64,000 bases of DNA from Rutpela maculata (taxonomy: Eukaryota; Arthropoda; Insecta; Coleoptera; Cerambycidae): positions 39,263,538 through 39,327,537 of the forward strand of contig OW386289.2 in assembly GCA_936432065.2 (NCBI GenBank). The letters are read 5' to 3'. The translations under genes and the position numbers were made by a program. The notes below the pieces were generated by a model, which worked only from the letters and a program-made list of their open reading frames with translations, searched no databases and was not told the origin of the DNA. Positions 42,079-54,289 of the stretch are shown here, in pieces (the stretch's first letter is position 1; every line of letters begins with the position of its first letter).

Positions 42079-42733
42079 TTTATGTATTACCGTTTCGATG
42101 GAGCTTTGTAGAAAATAGATGTATTGTGAAAAATACATCTCGTTATTTCAAAAAAATACGTAGGCTGCTCGAAAAAATTTTCAATACGTGTAATCCAAGC
42201 AGTTGTTGTTCATTTATATATTTATTAATATATCGAATTTCTAACCAATTTATACTCTTTTTCTTTATTTGTTGTAATTAGTGTGTACGTAAATACATTA
42301 TTGTTTAGTGTTACCCTGGCGTTATAATTTCCGAACCCACGATACAGGGTGTTTACGAAGGAGGGTGACAGCACGTAACATTATCTTTGCCAATTTGACT
42401 ACGTTACCTCTTCGATAGAGTTTTGTAAAAAATATATATTATAGCTTATTGTATGGTGTATAATTAGTAAAAAAAATAGAGGTGGTCGCTAACGGGTAAG
42501 TACGTATATAAATTTTTCGAAAAATTCAAAAGCATCAGTAATAAACTGTCTTGAGTATATTTACAATATATGTGAAATACAAACAAATTGGTTCAATTTT
42601 CCCAGACATTATGAAGTTTTCGAGGTCAAAACTTTTTGTGGTAGTATCTTACGCAAAGATACATCACAGGAAGGAATCACACGCAAAAAGGTTACAAAGG
42701 CACGGACACTTATCTTAACCTGCCAGGGCCTTT

Positions 42734-43430
42734 AAATTCATTTATGGAATTGCTGTTACTTTTTCTAAAAAGTTTTAAAGGGTTATTGAGGATCTCTAAG
42801 AATAGGTGGATTACAATGAACTAATTGACAATATTGGTCGGATAGTCCGGGATTAAAATGTATAAATTCAGTAACTTGGGTATCACTCGTAACCACATAA
42901 TCAATGCATGATTGAGTAGAAGAATTGCCAGTGGTTGCCACTCTAGTAGGATAAAAAATTAGGGAAGTTAAGACATTTAGACATTTATTTTCAATCTTTC
43001 CGCTGAAAGTTTTGATTCTCTAGTTTGATTTGTATTATTTACGTTAAAATCTCCAAAAATTATAATAAATCTGAGGTCATTTATTGCTTTGGTTAAAAGT
43101 TGAGATAATTGCATAAGAAAATTTTCAAAATCCTATAAATGTTAATTATACAGTACTGATCTTTATACACTACAGCAGAACATTCAATACATAGCTCAAC
43201 TGAACAATTGTTAATATATTTTATGAGTTTACAGTCAGATGCAATATCTTTCCGTAACTGTTCCACCGTGTATACGCGTTTCGCGACAATAATCGCTGAT
43301 AATTGCATACTGATTAATATCAGTTAAATACAGTTTTTCTTTAGAGAGGCAATGCTCACTAAGACACAAGAAGTTTGGACTATATTTGCTAAGAAACAAT
43401 TCAAGTAAATTGATTTTATTTGACATACAA
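42734..43430 (-). pseudogene. Split LINE, part 1: endonuclease
   Basis: The minus strand reads SNKINLLELFLSKYSPNFLC followed by LSEHCL (about 43424-43340), GGTV with a frameshift near 43260, and IIIFGDFNVNNTNQTRES (about 43060-43010). This is an APE-type endonuclease with the conserved T/S-E-H and GDFN motifs. The later part is degraded. Parts 2 and 3 follow at 38986 and 35872 after two foldback insertions. Confidence 0.82.
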
Positions 43431-44780
43431 TGTATGTAAATGTGTAGAATACTTCACAAGTTGTTGCCTGACTGGTGATTCCAAAGTTCAAAAGTTTAAT
43501 ATTATTTTCCCCGAAAATAGTTGGGTTTAAGACTATGTTTCTAAACTTTTTACTTAGCTTAACGTAAACTATATACTTATAATTAAACTATAAAATTATA
43601 ACTCATAATTCTTAAAGTTATTTGTATAACACTCCGTATCACAAAGTTGAAATTCAGAAATTAATTCAGGACAATTATTATATATTATCCGCTATTTCAA
43701 ATATTGTAGAGCATACTGTACACGAATATTTCAATTCTAAAATTACAAAAACTGCAGTACAATTTCTTGAAAGTTTTCTAAGCTCAAAGTGGGTCATGAA
43801 TATCAACGACCATAGCGGCGATATTTACAAGATAGCCAGAGATTTTATGAAGATTATATTTCGAACTTCAAATTTTGGACGATTACATATCTCTATTCAA
43901 TTCAGTGCAAAGTAAAACGTTTCTACATTACTTTTTATATATTTGCCGATACACAATCATCTATCTATACTGTGCTTTGTTGCCATAAAAGAAAAAGTTG
44001 AAGTATGAGAAAAAGTTCGCGTTATATATGTCAATGTTCAATATGTTCATGTGTCAATGGTGGAAACAAATGATCCCACTGGTAATTCTAGGAGCAGCGA
44101 ATGTAACAGTATCAGCTAAACATGAATCTTAACGTCGTATATGTGATATAATATTCCATGTATTCAAATTGAAAATTTCACTGAGTGAAATTCCCTTTAG
44201 GGGAATGAGTAAAACAGCAGTAATCTATTTATCCTGTTTTGATCTTTTATGTAGTATGACTGGGAATGTATTATTTCTAAAAGTGATAAATCTGGTAATC
44301 TGGAAGTTAATGATAATAATAATATTTTTCTTCAAGCGTATAACAATACTTACATTATATATTGCAACACGTCCTGGATAAAGAGCCTATGTTTGTACTA
44401 ATACAAATATTTTTCATTCTTTTCCTAGGACAAAAATGAAACAATGTACACTGTCATGCAAAAGTAAGTAGGACAGTGACAGTAAAGGTGTAATATATAT
44501 GTAATATAAATATATCTATCTGCTTTTCCATGCAGATAATTTACTAATTGCTGATCGTATTCAACCAACATCTATCCTTCGTCTTCCAGTTAAAGGCCTT
44601 CTTTTAATACTTCTTTCTTCTTATCTCGATTTTTAACTCTTATAGGTACAGTAATAAAAAATGCTGCCCTATTTGGTTTTGCACAGCAGTGCACCTATCA
44701 TGCAACGAATTAAAAGTCCAAGTAGCTATCACTTGTCATAACTGTCAGTTTTAAATTTCACGTCGGGTCGTTTTTCAAAT
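43431..44780. other. Unassigned region with one unrecognised frame
   Basis: A 97-codon open frame at 43622-43915 on the plus strand has a plausible amphipathic composition (for example VEHTVHEYFNSKITKTAVQF) but I do not recognise it. No other feature is supported. The region lies upstream of the tyrosine-recombinase-like fragment. Confidence 0.3.
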
Positions 44781-44789
44781 TAAGCAAAA

Positions 44790-45130
44790 ATGTCTGAAGA
44801 AATGCAGTGCACACCACCTGAATTACTTGAAATTGCAAATTCATCAGTGACAACATTAATTCCCTCGAAATCCAAAAAAGTTTATGATAATGCGTACGAT
44901 AAATTTATAAAATGGGCCAAGGACAACAACGTACATACGTATTCGGAAAATGTGATGATAGCATATTTTACACATTTATCCAAAAAACTGAAAAGTTCAA
45001 CTCTATGGGCGCAATATTCAATGGTAAAATCTAAATTTTAATATAGATGTTTAGATGTTTACATCGAACACAATGTAAAAAGTGGCAACTATTCTAAATT
45101 AATTAATGTTACCTACCTATGTTTAATTTA
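44790..45130 (+). pseudogene. Fragment resembling N-terminal domain of a Crypton-like tyrosine recombinase
   Basis: An ATG at 44790 opens 83 codons: PPELLEIANSSV, then LIPSKSKKVYDNAYDKFIKW, HTYSENVMIAYFTHLSKKLK and STLWAQYSMVKS. This resembles the SAM-like core-binding domain of tyrosine recombinase (phage integrase-fold) proteins that are multi-copy in many insects. One TAA after KSKF interrupts it. The same frame then continues IEHNVKSGNYSKLI, the expected next segment, before ending. The catalytic domain is absent. It may be a truncated transposon gene or a decayed domesticated copy. Confidence 0.6.
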
Positions 45131-45150
45131 TAAAAAATAAAGTGGTTAGT

Positions 45151-45660
45151 ACTATGTTATGCTTAATTAATAAATAAAATGGTTAGTATTACCTATATTT
45201 TATTTTTTTTGGCGAGATTGAACATATTTGATACCATTTTTCAAAACTAAAGTCGCAATTTTTTATTTTGACGCTTGAAGAAAAAATAATATATGTTACT
45301 CGGAGTTGAAGGCACATTACATTTTTCGCCCAGTTGTTCAACATGATAATGTTCGCTTTCTCCTCCTAGTAATATAATATATTATTATTAGCCGTAAGAT
45401 AGATAATAGTTATTAAAATACCAAGGGTCGTAAATGCACTTTTTTGATCAAGAATATAGTTTGCAGTCCGAGGCCCTACATAATGAGCGGGCGTTGTGGT
45501 CATAACGCCCTGCTATAGACAAAGAAACAAGTGAGAAGAAAATAAGCAAATGTTATAGAAGGAAATCATTTAGTTGTGATAGTTTAAAAAAGGTAAAGGC
45601 ATCCTTTAGATTTCCAGAGAAGCCAATAATACGATCTTATTTATGCTAGTTATTTCATTT
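45151..45660. other. Unassigned sequence
   Basis: Nothing recognised. Confidence 0.4.
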
Positions 45661-46094
45661 TACTTCCACATCCAGTGGAAGTAAAGTTTAAGATATTGAC
45701 TTGAAATTTGGTACACATATGTACTTTAACGAGATCTGGAACTAGATTATATTTTCATGTTGTTCCGTCGAAGGGTGGGGGGTAGATTGGGGTAAATTTG
45801 GTGTAAATGGGTAAATCAAGTAGGTAAGAGTCCATAAAATTGGTATTTAGTATACACAAGAGAAGCTTTAGTGTATGTACAAGAACCAAAAACCTCAAAA
45901 TATTTTTTTACTTCTCACTACCACCCACCCTATCACCACCCCCACCCCTCTACCGATGTGATGTATCGTTTTATTTCAAATATTATATTATTAAAGTTCC
46001 TTAAACAATTATTTGCACATACAAAGTTTTTTCGATGTGAGTGACTTGGACAGAGAATCTGGATGTGGAATTAGTGATTCCTTGGGCAGCGGTT
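45661..46094 (-). mobile_element. TACTTCCAC family, internally deleted copy
   Basis: It starts TACTTCCACATCCAGTGGAA and jumps to GATATTGACTTGAAATTTGG, lacking the GTCT-rich tract. It ends CCTTGGGCAGCGG. It has a second gap in the middle. Confidence 0.85.
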
Positions 46095-46099
46095 TTTTT

Positions 46100-46998
46100 A
46101 ATTTCTAATCAATAAATGTTTCATATTTCTTATCATATAATGGTTTGAATTTGACCGGCAATAAATTTTCTGTGGCAATGCGGCAATTGCTTCGGATATT
46201 TTGTGGTACATCCATATTATTTTTCCTTTTATTTTGTTAACCGTATTATCTATGTACACTTCTGTGGAATAAAAATTAAGTGTCGTCAATCAGTCTTTTT
46301 GAAATTTAGATTGTTTTATTATCAGATAGGTTATAAAAAACTGACATTGATTGTGGAACGTCTTAAGTAATGTATCTGAGTAATGTTAATCCAGAAGAAA
46401 AACGTACGTATTTTTGTGTTTTTTTACACCATTCGATGGGAATGATTTCGATTTATAACAAATGTAAAAATTGACGTTGAAAAATTCACAGATACGACTG
46501 CACATAACTGCGATTGTATTTATTGTGTAAATAATGTAACCTAATAGTTTGTACATGTCCGTCATTACAAGACTGAAAAATTTTTTCATCGGTAAACACA
46601 ACATTGTTTCAAAACTTCAACGGGTGATAGACACAATTTAAATAAAACATAATGCGGGCTTGCTTATGTTCTTCTGTTAATATGTCTTCTTGGCACCTGT
46701 ACAATTTTTTATTTCCGATTTTCCTATCCTTCGGCTAGCTGCTGACCTCGATGCTGGAAAATTTGTCATGAACACAGCGTCTCCTGCTGTTTGAAACGGA
46801 TTTTTCGTCAAATAGCCAAGGAGTGCTTCATCCTGAACGAGATTTGAACTTCTCGATCGGCCTGAACCGCCTTTTCTCTGTACGCTACCTTCCTCCTCCC
46901 AATTTTCGTCACACTCATAACAGTACTTTTATTCATTTGGTAATGGTTAGCAACTGTTCTGATAGAATTAAATTTTTTTCAAGTTTAGTTAATTTTGG
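46100..46998 (-). pseudogene. Decayed Tc1/mariner-like transposase
   Basis: Minus-strand pieces in order: an HTH-like TVANHYQMNKSTVMSV (about 46960-46910), VQADREVQISF, a linker with LTEEHKQARIMFYLNC (about 46680-46640), VVFTDEKIFQSCNDGHVQTI (about 46600-46545, with the first catalytic Asp), and a C-terminal IWMYHKISEAIAALPQKIY (about 46220-46165). Frames change several times and the middle of the catalytic domain is not readable. It is a different lineage from the element at 21064-23390. Confidence 0.65.
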
Positions 46999-47292
46999 CA
47001 TTGCGAAAATATGACACTGACATTGACAAATTGATAAAGAACGATTTAATATAGCGGAAAATGGGTGTACGGGATTTCATTGCACAGAAGTGCACAAAGC
47101 AAAGCAACGAAATAATCAACATACGTCAAAATATCAACAACTGTCATAGTCTACTTGAAAAAAGGTAAAAAGAAAAAGCTAGCAGCATTGAGCTAGGTTA
47201 CTAAATTTGAAAGAACACGACATACTGATACAATACAATTAATAATCGTCAAAGTAGCAACAAATGTCATAGACTACTAAAAAAAGTATTTA

Positions 47293-47585
47293 AAAACCGC
47301 TGCCCTAGGAATCACTAAGTTCCACATCCACATTTGCTATCCAAGTCTCTCATAACGAAAAAATTTTGTATGTGGAAATAATTGTTTATGGAACTTTAAT
47401 AACATAATATTTGAAATCGTCTACCCCAGAAACCCATAAAACGATATCCCACATCGGTAGTGCGGTAGGGGTAGTGATAGGGCGGTGGTAGTGGTAGTGG
47501 TGGTAGGACATTCTAAGCCTATTTGAACAATAAAAATTTTGATTTTTTTTTTGTCATTACTATATTTCCACTGGATGTGGAAGTA
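47293..47585 (+). mobile_element. TACTTCCAC family, short internally deleted copy
   Basis: It runs from AAAACCGCTGCCC to CCACTGGATGTGGAAGTA with only about 290 bp; the central half is lost. A GGTAGTGG-rich stretch is present where the deletion joined. Confidence 0.85.
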
Positions 47586-47599
47586 ATTAACAATACCTT

Positions 47600-47895
47600 T
47601 TTGAAATATGAAATTTTCTTATTGGGGGTAAGAGCAAGTGTCGGAACCTTATACGTAGAAATTGAAGATAGTACTTTCTTCTAATAAAATCATTTATAAA
47701 AAAATTATCATTACATAAACATAAACACATTACATATAGTAGACAATCACAAATTTCAATGCCAAGGCTGTCCGGAAAAACACATACATACATCCATATC
47801 CACCGCCATTGGCTGGAGCTCGAACCGAGTACACAATAGACAGTGTGACCAGCATATTCGTTATGCAGTACGGCTTAGCCGACTGAGCTTGAACA
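47600..47895 (-). mobile_element. tRNA-derived SINE candidate
   Basis: On the minus strand, AGCTCAGTCGGCTAAGC (about 47888-47872) matches a pol III A box and GGTTCGAGCTCC (about 47827-47816) a B box, with tRNA-like spacing of about 50 bp. The downstream sequence is AT-rich and unrelated to tRNA. No clear tail or target duplication is resolved, so the 3' border is a guess. Confidence 0.6.
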
Positions 47896-47995
47896 TTATT
47901 TTCTTTTTACCTGCAACTACTGTACTATTATTCCAATTTTTATTTGTTCTGAAATTTTGATTTCCTTGTTTTTTGTTGTAAATTTGTTTTTTATT

Positions 47996-48690
47996 TTTAT
48001 ACTCTTCGCAAAAACAGAGTATTGTATTTGATCGGCACATTTCTAAATCAGTAAATATCGCTCGTATAGAAAAAATTTTCATATCATTATGTTAGTGAAC
48101 GAATTCTCAACAACTTTCAAAATGTCCGTCCGACCGTCACGTTTCTTGTAAGCACGATAACTCGAGAAGGAAAAATTGTATTGAAATTTGGAATGTAAGT
48201 TAACGTTAGCTAGACAAAGAACACTATTGTTTTTGAAAAAAATCAATCAATAAATAAAAAAGTTATCATTTAAATTAAAAAAAATATATTTTTTTAATTT
48301 TTGTTATTTGTACTTAAATTGAAATTTTGCGAAATTTTATTTTCTATATTTTTTTTTGTTTTTACATTTTACTAATAAATATATATTTCATAATAATATA
48401 TCTAATTAGTTAAAATATAAAAATCGAATTATATATAGTACAGACATTCAATTATTACAATGATCTGTGATGGTCCAATGGCTAAGGTTTTGTCTGGCAA
48501 TCCAAAGGTTTTGTGCTCGAATCCCCGACGGTGCTTTTTTCATTTTTTTTCATATATTTTTTTTTCACAACAAAGTTGGTATCACAAAATTTAGAATGTC
48601 TAAAAACTAATATTATTTACAAGGAAACTGCGAAGAGTATCCTATAGAATGTGTAACAATTATATAAAAAGCTCAGTAAATCGGCGAAGA
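47996..48690. repeat. Repeat with ATACTCTTCGC inverted ends and an internal B-box-like motif
   Basis: ATACTCTTCGCAAAAACAGA at about 47999 faces GCGAAGAGTAT at about 48632 and again near 48683. The interior has TGTCCGTCCGACCGTC, GTAAGCACGATAACTCGAGA (a type of sequence common in insect repeats) and a tRNA-like TGGTCCAATGGCTAAGG ... GTGCTCGAATCCCC (about 48472-48527). No coding capacity. Confidence 0.6.
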
Positions 48691-48979
48691 GTATAATGCT
48701 TCCACTAGTGTCATTATATCAATTACTGTTCCCTTATTTATAATTTTTATTTTTTGCGTGCTCCTGCATGCCAAAGATGAAATGGAAAAATTATAAAAAT
48801 TAGCAACTTAATTTTCTTTTATTTGATCTCAATGTTTCTTTATATGATCTCATTCTAAAAAAGAAACATTAAAGGTTAAGTTATGTCCTTCACGAGAAGG
48901 TACCTGAATGGCCACGGTCAAATAATAGAAATAATAATAATAATAATTGTAGAAATTTTGGAAAGAAATGTCGCGTGAA
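48498..48979. repeat. Long direct repeat, left copy (possible long target duplication)
   Basis: 482 bp from CAATCCAAAGGTTTTGTG to AATGTCGCGTGAA. It ends exactly where the LINE starts. It is almost the same as 51375-51862, with a few substitutions and short indels. Confidence 0.85.
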
Positions 48980-50335
48980 GACGGCATCGAGTATAGGCTA
49001 CTCAGATATCTCCCGAGAAAAAGCATTGTACAATTAACGTACGTTGTCAACGCGATCCTGCGACTGCAACACTGGCCCAGCCAGTGGAAATGCGCCGTGG
49101 TCGTGCCAATCCTAAAGCCGAACAAGAACGCGAAGCTCGTCGGCAGCTATCGACCGATCTCGTTGCTGTCGGCGATCTCCAAGTTGGTGGAGAAGGTCAT
49201 CCTGATCAGACTAGACGCTGCTCAGGATGAACTTCACACCGACGACGAGTGCCAGTTCGGCTTCAGGCGGGGCAGGAGCACCGTGCAGCAGGTCGTCAGG
49301 ATCGTGAACGACGTCAAGGTGCAGTGCAACCTCGGGAAGAGCACCGTCATGGTGCTCCTCGATATTGAGAAAGCCTTCGATACCGTATGGATCTCGGGGT
49401 TACTCTACAAACTAAACTCATTGGACTTCCCAACGCACATCACGAAACTTATTCACTGCTTCCTGTCTGGTAGATCGTTGGAGGTCAGGGTGAATAATAA
49501 ACTATCAACTCGGTGGGACATTCGCGCGGGCGTCTCCCAAGGGTCGTACCTGTCTCCAAAGCTGTTCAACTTGTACGTCTCCGACTTCCCGGAGTACCCG
49601 AATTCGAACCTTGCCAAGTACGCCGACGACACAGCCATGTACGTGCATTCGCATAACGCACAGGTGGCTAATATGCTGCTGAAAGCGCACATGGCCCGTG
49701 CCACGGCGTATTACAACAATTGGAAAATTCGGATCAACGCCGAGAAGTCAGAGTCGATTCTGTTCACGCGCCGCTTCACAGAAAACCGGATTCTAACGCC
49801 ACTTTCGATCGGGGGTAGGGAAATTCCAATTAAGCGGTGCGTGAAGTATTTGGGGGTGAACCTAGACAAAAGAATGACGTTTAATACACACATTAATGAG
49901 ACGATACGCAAGGTCTACTCCATGACCAGGAGTCTGTATCCGCTTCTGGCACGGGGTAGCAGACTCAACAGGACTAATAAAAAGTTGTTGTACACGATGG
50001 TAATCAGGCCGGCCATCACATACGCGGCGCCGGTGTGGTGCAGCATCCCGGCCACGACAATGCGGAAGTTAAGAGTATTAGAACACAAATTAATGCGCCT
50101 CATTTCAGACTCTGGTAGGTACACCTCCCTCAGAAATCTCTATGCACGTTGCCACGACATAACCCCACTAGCGGACTACGTCAAAGAAACTTCGCAAAAA
50201 TTCTACCAGTTTAAACTGGACGGTAGCCCGCTTACCCGCAACATTACCCGAATTAGACAGCATAATGCCATACTTTTCGATATAAGACACCCCCTACCAT
50301 ACCAGGCGTTGCCTATTTTTCGGCAGCTCCCCTAG
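48980..50335 (+). CDS. LINE reverse transcriptase (ORF2 C-terminal part)
   Basis: This is an open frame of about 450 codons. The in-frame ATG at 48968 belongs to the target sequence, so the protein as annotated would be chimeric by four residues. RT blocks visible: GSYRPISLLSAISKLVEK (about 49143-49196), QFGFRRGRST (49255), motif A VMVLLDIEKAFDTVW (about 49347-49391), AGVSQGSYLSPKLFNLYVSD (about 49527-49586), motif C KYADDTAMYV (about 49618) and thumb KYLGVNLDKRMTF (about 49846). Endonuclease and ORF1 are missing. The frame is intact over its length, so the insertion is not very old, although the flanking repeats differ. Confidence 0.88.
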   Translation, partial: DGIEYRLLRYLPRKSIVQLTYVVNAILRLQHWPSQWKCAVVVPILKPNKNAKLVGSYRPISLLSAISKLVEKVILIRLDAAQDELHTDDECQFGFRRGRSTVQQVVRIVNDVKVQCNLGKSTVMVLLDIEKAFDTVWISGLLYKLNSLDFPTHITKLIHCFLSGRSLEVRVNNKLSTRWDIRAGVSQGSYLSPKLFNLYVSDFPEYPNSNLAKYADDTAMYVHSHNAQVANMLLKAHMARATAYYNNWKIRINAEKSESILFTRRFTENRILTPLSIGGREIPIKRCVKYLGVNLDKRMTFNTHINETIRKVYSMTRSLYPLLARGSRLNRTNKKLLYTMVIRPAITYAAPVWCSIPATTMRKLRVLEHKLMRLISDSGRYTSLRNLYARCHDITPLADYVKETSQKFYQFKLDGSPLTRNITRIRQHNAILFDIRHPLPYQALPIFRQLP

Positions 50336-51374
50336 CCACACTTCCTTCTACGATAACTTACCCATACCCTTATGGGCTTCCAATGAAGCGTCAGACTCTT
50401 ACTGACCAAAGCCCCCTCCTCCCGGGCTTGCCTGTATACTACCTGGGGGCACTGCAGCCTCCTGGGCTTATTGTGCTCACCCTGTATAGCCCTAGCAACT
50501 GTTGTTTCGCTGCGCGGTGCCCCTTAGATGGTCGATCGGGAGCCAGGACCGATCACCTATCCAAGTCCTCACCAGGAGCTACGTTGCTGCACTTCGGTGA
50601 TCTCGTGTAAGTCCATTACCATTAATTACCATTAAAGCTCTTTATTAAATTTTATATGTACATGTCCTTTAGAATTATGTATATTGCAATATCTCACAGT
50701 ATGTAAAATGCATATTATAGATTTTGTGCAGACGTAACAGGCGCGCGTGGTCCCATACCCACCTAACGTCTCACCTTACCGTCTACCCATACCCTTACTC
50801 TTATCTTCCCTCAATTTTACATCTTTCCAATCCCTCTTTCCTCCCATTTATGTTTGTACAATTTTGTTCTCTTATCCTTTTTGTTATTTTCATTTCTTTT
50901 TTGTCTCTCTAAATCCCCTCTAGGCCGAAAACTTACGTAAACCCTAATTTTTTAAACCACAATTTTATTTCCACCCTACCTTCGTTGTCGGCGATCAGAC
51001 CACAAGGTCGTCATTTGTTCGAACGGGTTTTTTCGCGTAGTTGTGTTCCCCGTATCAACAATCAAAATTACGAAGTGCGCTCGCCTACGATTTTAGTGTT
51101 CTCAGTGTTGTGTTTATTTTTAAGTTACTTTTAGGTCCATGTGGACACATCAAAAATCTTAATCTAGTTTTTAAGTCTGCCCGTGGCAGACAGGAGCTTC
51201 TAGCACCCCCCTCCCCCTCGAATTTATTTCCAAGCCGAATCAGACCTACCCCACCCAGCCTCACGCCTACCTCGGCGATGCTTGCCTAGGTTGTCTGGCT
51301 GGCTCCGGGCTAGGATCCGGTGAGGCACATATTTTGTGCTTGAACTTAAAATAAAATATTATTGTTGTTCTTGT
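48980..51374 (+). mobile_element. Jockey-like LINE, 5' truncated
   Basis: The 2.4-kb element starts within the RT-proximal DGIEYRLL region, encodes the RT to its natural end at 50335, and has a 1-kb 3' untranslated region ending in AAAATAAAATATTATTGTTG. It is visibly more GC-rich than its surroundings. Another 3' end of the family is at 27845-28090. It is bounded by 0.48-kb direct repeats. Confidence 0.88.
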
Positions 51375-51862
51375 CAATCCAAAGGTTTTGTGTTCGAATC
51401 CCTGACAGGGTATTTTTTTCATTTTTTTTTCATATATTTTTTTTTCACAACAAAGTTGGTATCACAAAATTTAGAATGTCTTAAAACTAATATTATTTAC
51501 AAGAAAACTGCGAAGAGTATCCTATAGAATGTGTAACAATTATATAAAAAGCTCAGTAAATCGGCGAAGAGTATAATGCTTCCACTAGTGTCATTATATC
51601 AATTACTGTTCCCTTATTTATAATTTTTATTTTTTGCTGTGCTCCTGCATGCCAAAGATGAAATGGAAAAATTATAAAAATTAGCAACTTAATTTTCATT
51701 TATTTGATCTCAATGTTTCTTTATATGATCTCATTCTAAAAAAAAAAATTAAAAGTTGAGTTATGTCCTTCACGAGAAGGGACCTGAATGGCCACGGTAA
51801 AATAATAGAAATAATAATAATAACAATAATTGTAGAAATTTTAGAAAGAAATGTCACGTGAA
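51375..51862. repeat. Long direct repeat, right copy
   Basis: 488 bp, starting directly after the LINE tail with CAATCCAAAGGTTTTGTG and ending AATGTCACGTGAA. Unlike the left copy it then continues into unique sequence (CTCTATGCCGTCG). Confidence 0.85.
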
Positions 51863-53013
51863 CTCTATGCCGTCGCATAGAGGTACTTAGGCTTCGAAAA
51901 CTAAGCCTTAAATTGAAGTGCAGATTCCCGACTAATAGTAGAACTTTAAATACTCGTGAAGCCCTCCTAGCTAGCCATTATCCATTTTCAGTGTTGTTAT
52001 ATATTTTTAAAAGAAAATAAATACTGCCCCATCTTTGTTTCAACAAGGAGCACACAGTTGAGGATGATTTTGTAAATGATCGTGAATAAAAAAAATAATT
52101 TGTTACAGATAATTTGCTTTCCTATATTCGGAAATGTAATAAAGATTTCACTTTGAAGCAATACATTTCAACCACCTATTTTCGAGCTCACCCTATATCC
52201 AAGGTATATATATTAGTTTGGAGTTCACAAAGTAGTTCAAATGACCACTATGTATGGACCTGTAAACAAAATTCTACTTAAACTCCCTGGTAGAGAGAAG
52301 AAGAACTACCGGCGGGTGTGGCAAATTCGATGATGTGCCGCCAATGTTAAGGCGCTGCAGTCGAATGATCGACTTTGTTTTGGTTCATTTTTCAAAAGAT
52401 GGGCGTGTACTCTAACGCGAACATCTATAAGTAATTTTTCAAGGTGTGACCTAACTAATCGATATACTAATAAATTTAAACTTAGTTTCAAATTTTCTAT
52501 TCTTATTCGATGAGATTTTAATAAAGACAAGACTTAATGATTTTGATTAATTCTTACGTTCTATGCAATCTTTTTGATCATTTTACGTTATAAATTGTTT
52601 TAGATGATATCCTGTTTGCCTTTAATAATAAAAAAAGCTATTATATTATGCAATCACCTATTTAATTAGATAAGTTAATATGTTAAATTCATCAATTTTA
52701 AATTTAGTTTTGAAATTAAATGATAAAAACTAAGTTTGTATTATATAATGGTTTTGCTTGCCTAGCTTGCTGTTAGTTATAATCTATAAAAACATATTTT
52801 TATATACTGCAGATTTTAATTTAGAAAGAAGCAATATGCAATTTCGTTTTGTTTTATAATTTAATAGAAAATTCACGAAAGAAACTTTTCTATATTATGC
52901 GAGAGCTTGTCATTTTATAGGGGGTGATTGCCACCTTTTCACCAGAAAAAAAGAATCAAATTAATGATCTAAATTTCAAATAAAAATGTTATTTCTTTGA
53001 CAGTTGTGTTAAT
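51863..53013. other. Unassigned AT-rich region
   Basis: No gene recognised on either strand. Confidence 0.4.
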
Positions 53014-53705
<692 letters not shown>

Positions 53706-54289
53706 TTATCGTCCTCCATTACGTTTTTTATTTTTTTTTTGTTTGGGTGACTAGTCTATATTTTTTCATATATTTCTTCCTTGACAATTGTGTTCACTAC
53801 ATGCCAAATATTACTGTTTTCCGTCATAGTTTTTTTCTTAAATATACTTTGTATGGGACCACCCGGTATATTTTTCAACGAATGTGTATCCCAGTTCTTC
53901 GTTGGCAGTAGTTTACCAAATGTTATTCTTCAAGTGGTTTTGTAGTTACAACGCTAACAGATAGGCAAACAGACAGACAGACAAACTGACGGATTCAAAT
54001 GGCTTTAATTTTCGTAATCTACATCAGAAACGTCAAAATCCGGAGAATTCTCGGAGGGTGATTTTTTGATGATTACAATACTTAGTTCCCTTGAAATTTC
54101 GAACAGATCTAGATACAGAAGACCTCTATTAATTATCTATTTAACCTCAAAAATAATGAAAAAGTCAATATACATTTTTTAGCTTCCTAGAGGAGCAACG
54201 GCCGCGACCCCCTGAAGACGGTACCCAATAATTTGATTTTAGATTAGATTGAAAATGTTATTTGTAGTGAGAACGGTACGATTTTTTTT
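53706..54289. other. Unassigned sequence
   Basis: Nothing recognised apart from a short CAGACAGACAGACA tract near 53970. Confidence 0.4.

Larger units (their letters stand above)
38987..42733. mobile_element. 3.75-kb palindromic foldback element
   Basis: The left end AAAGGCCATGGCAGGTTAAG matches the right end CTTAACCTGCCAGGGCCTTT inverted. Inverted similarity is traceable along both arms to a centre near 41190: CAAAAAGTTTTGACCTC (39078) against GAGGTCAAAACTTTTTG (42621), ACCACCTCTATTTTTTTACT-like (39310s) against AGTAAAAAAAATAGAGGTGG-like (42470s), then one TACTTCCAC family copy in each arm, then ATCACTGTCCTCATTTATTG (41060) against its inverse (41300). The left arm has one extra 566-bp LINE insertion. 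Non-coding apart from that insertion. Confidence 0.88.

Noticed and set aside
48968..48979. Met at 48968 as the true LINE start
   Set aside because: These four codons are also present in the right direct repeat, so they belong to the target, not to the LINE.
49453..50124. Minus-strand frames within the LINE RT
   Set aside because: They are antisense shadows of a well-supported RT frame.
52306..52530. 74-codon minus-strand frame rich in Arg and Leu
   Set aside because: I recognise no domain, family or context supporting a gene.
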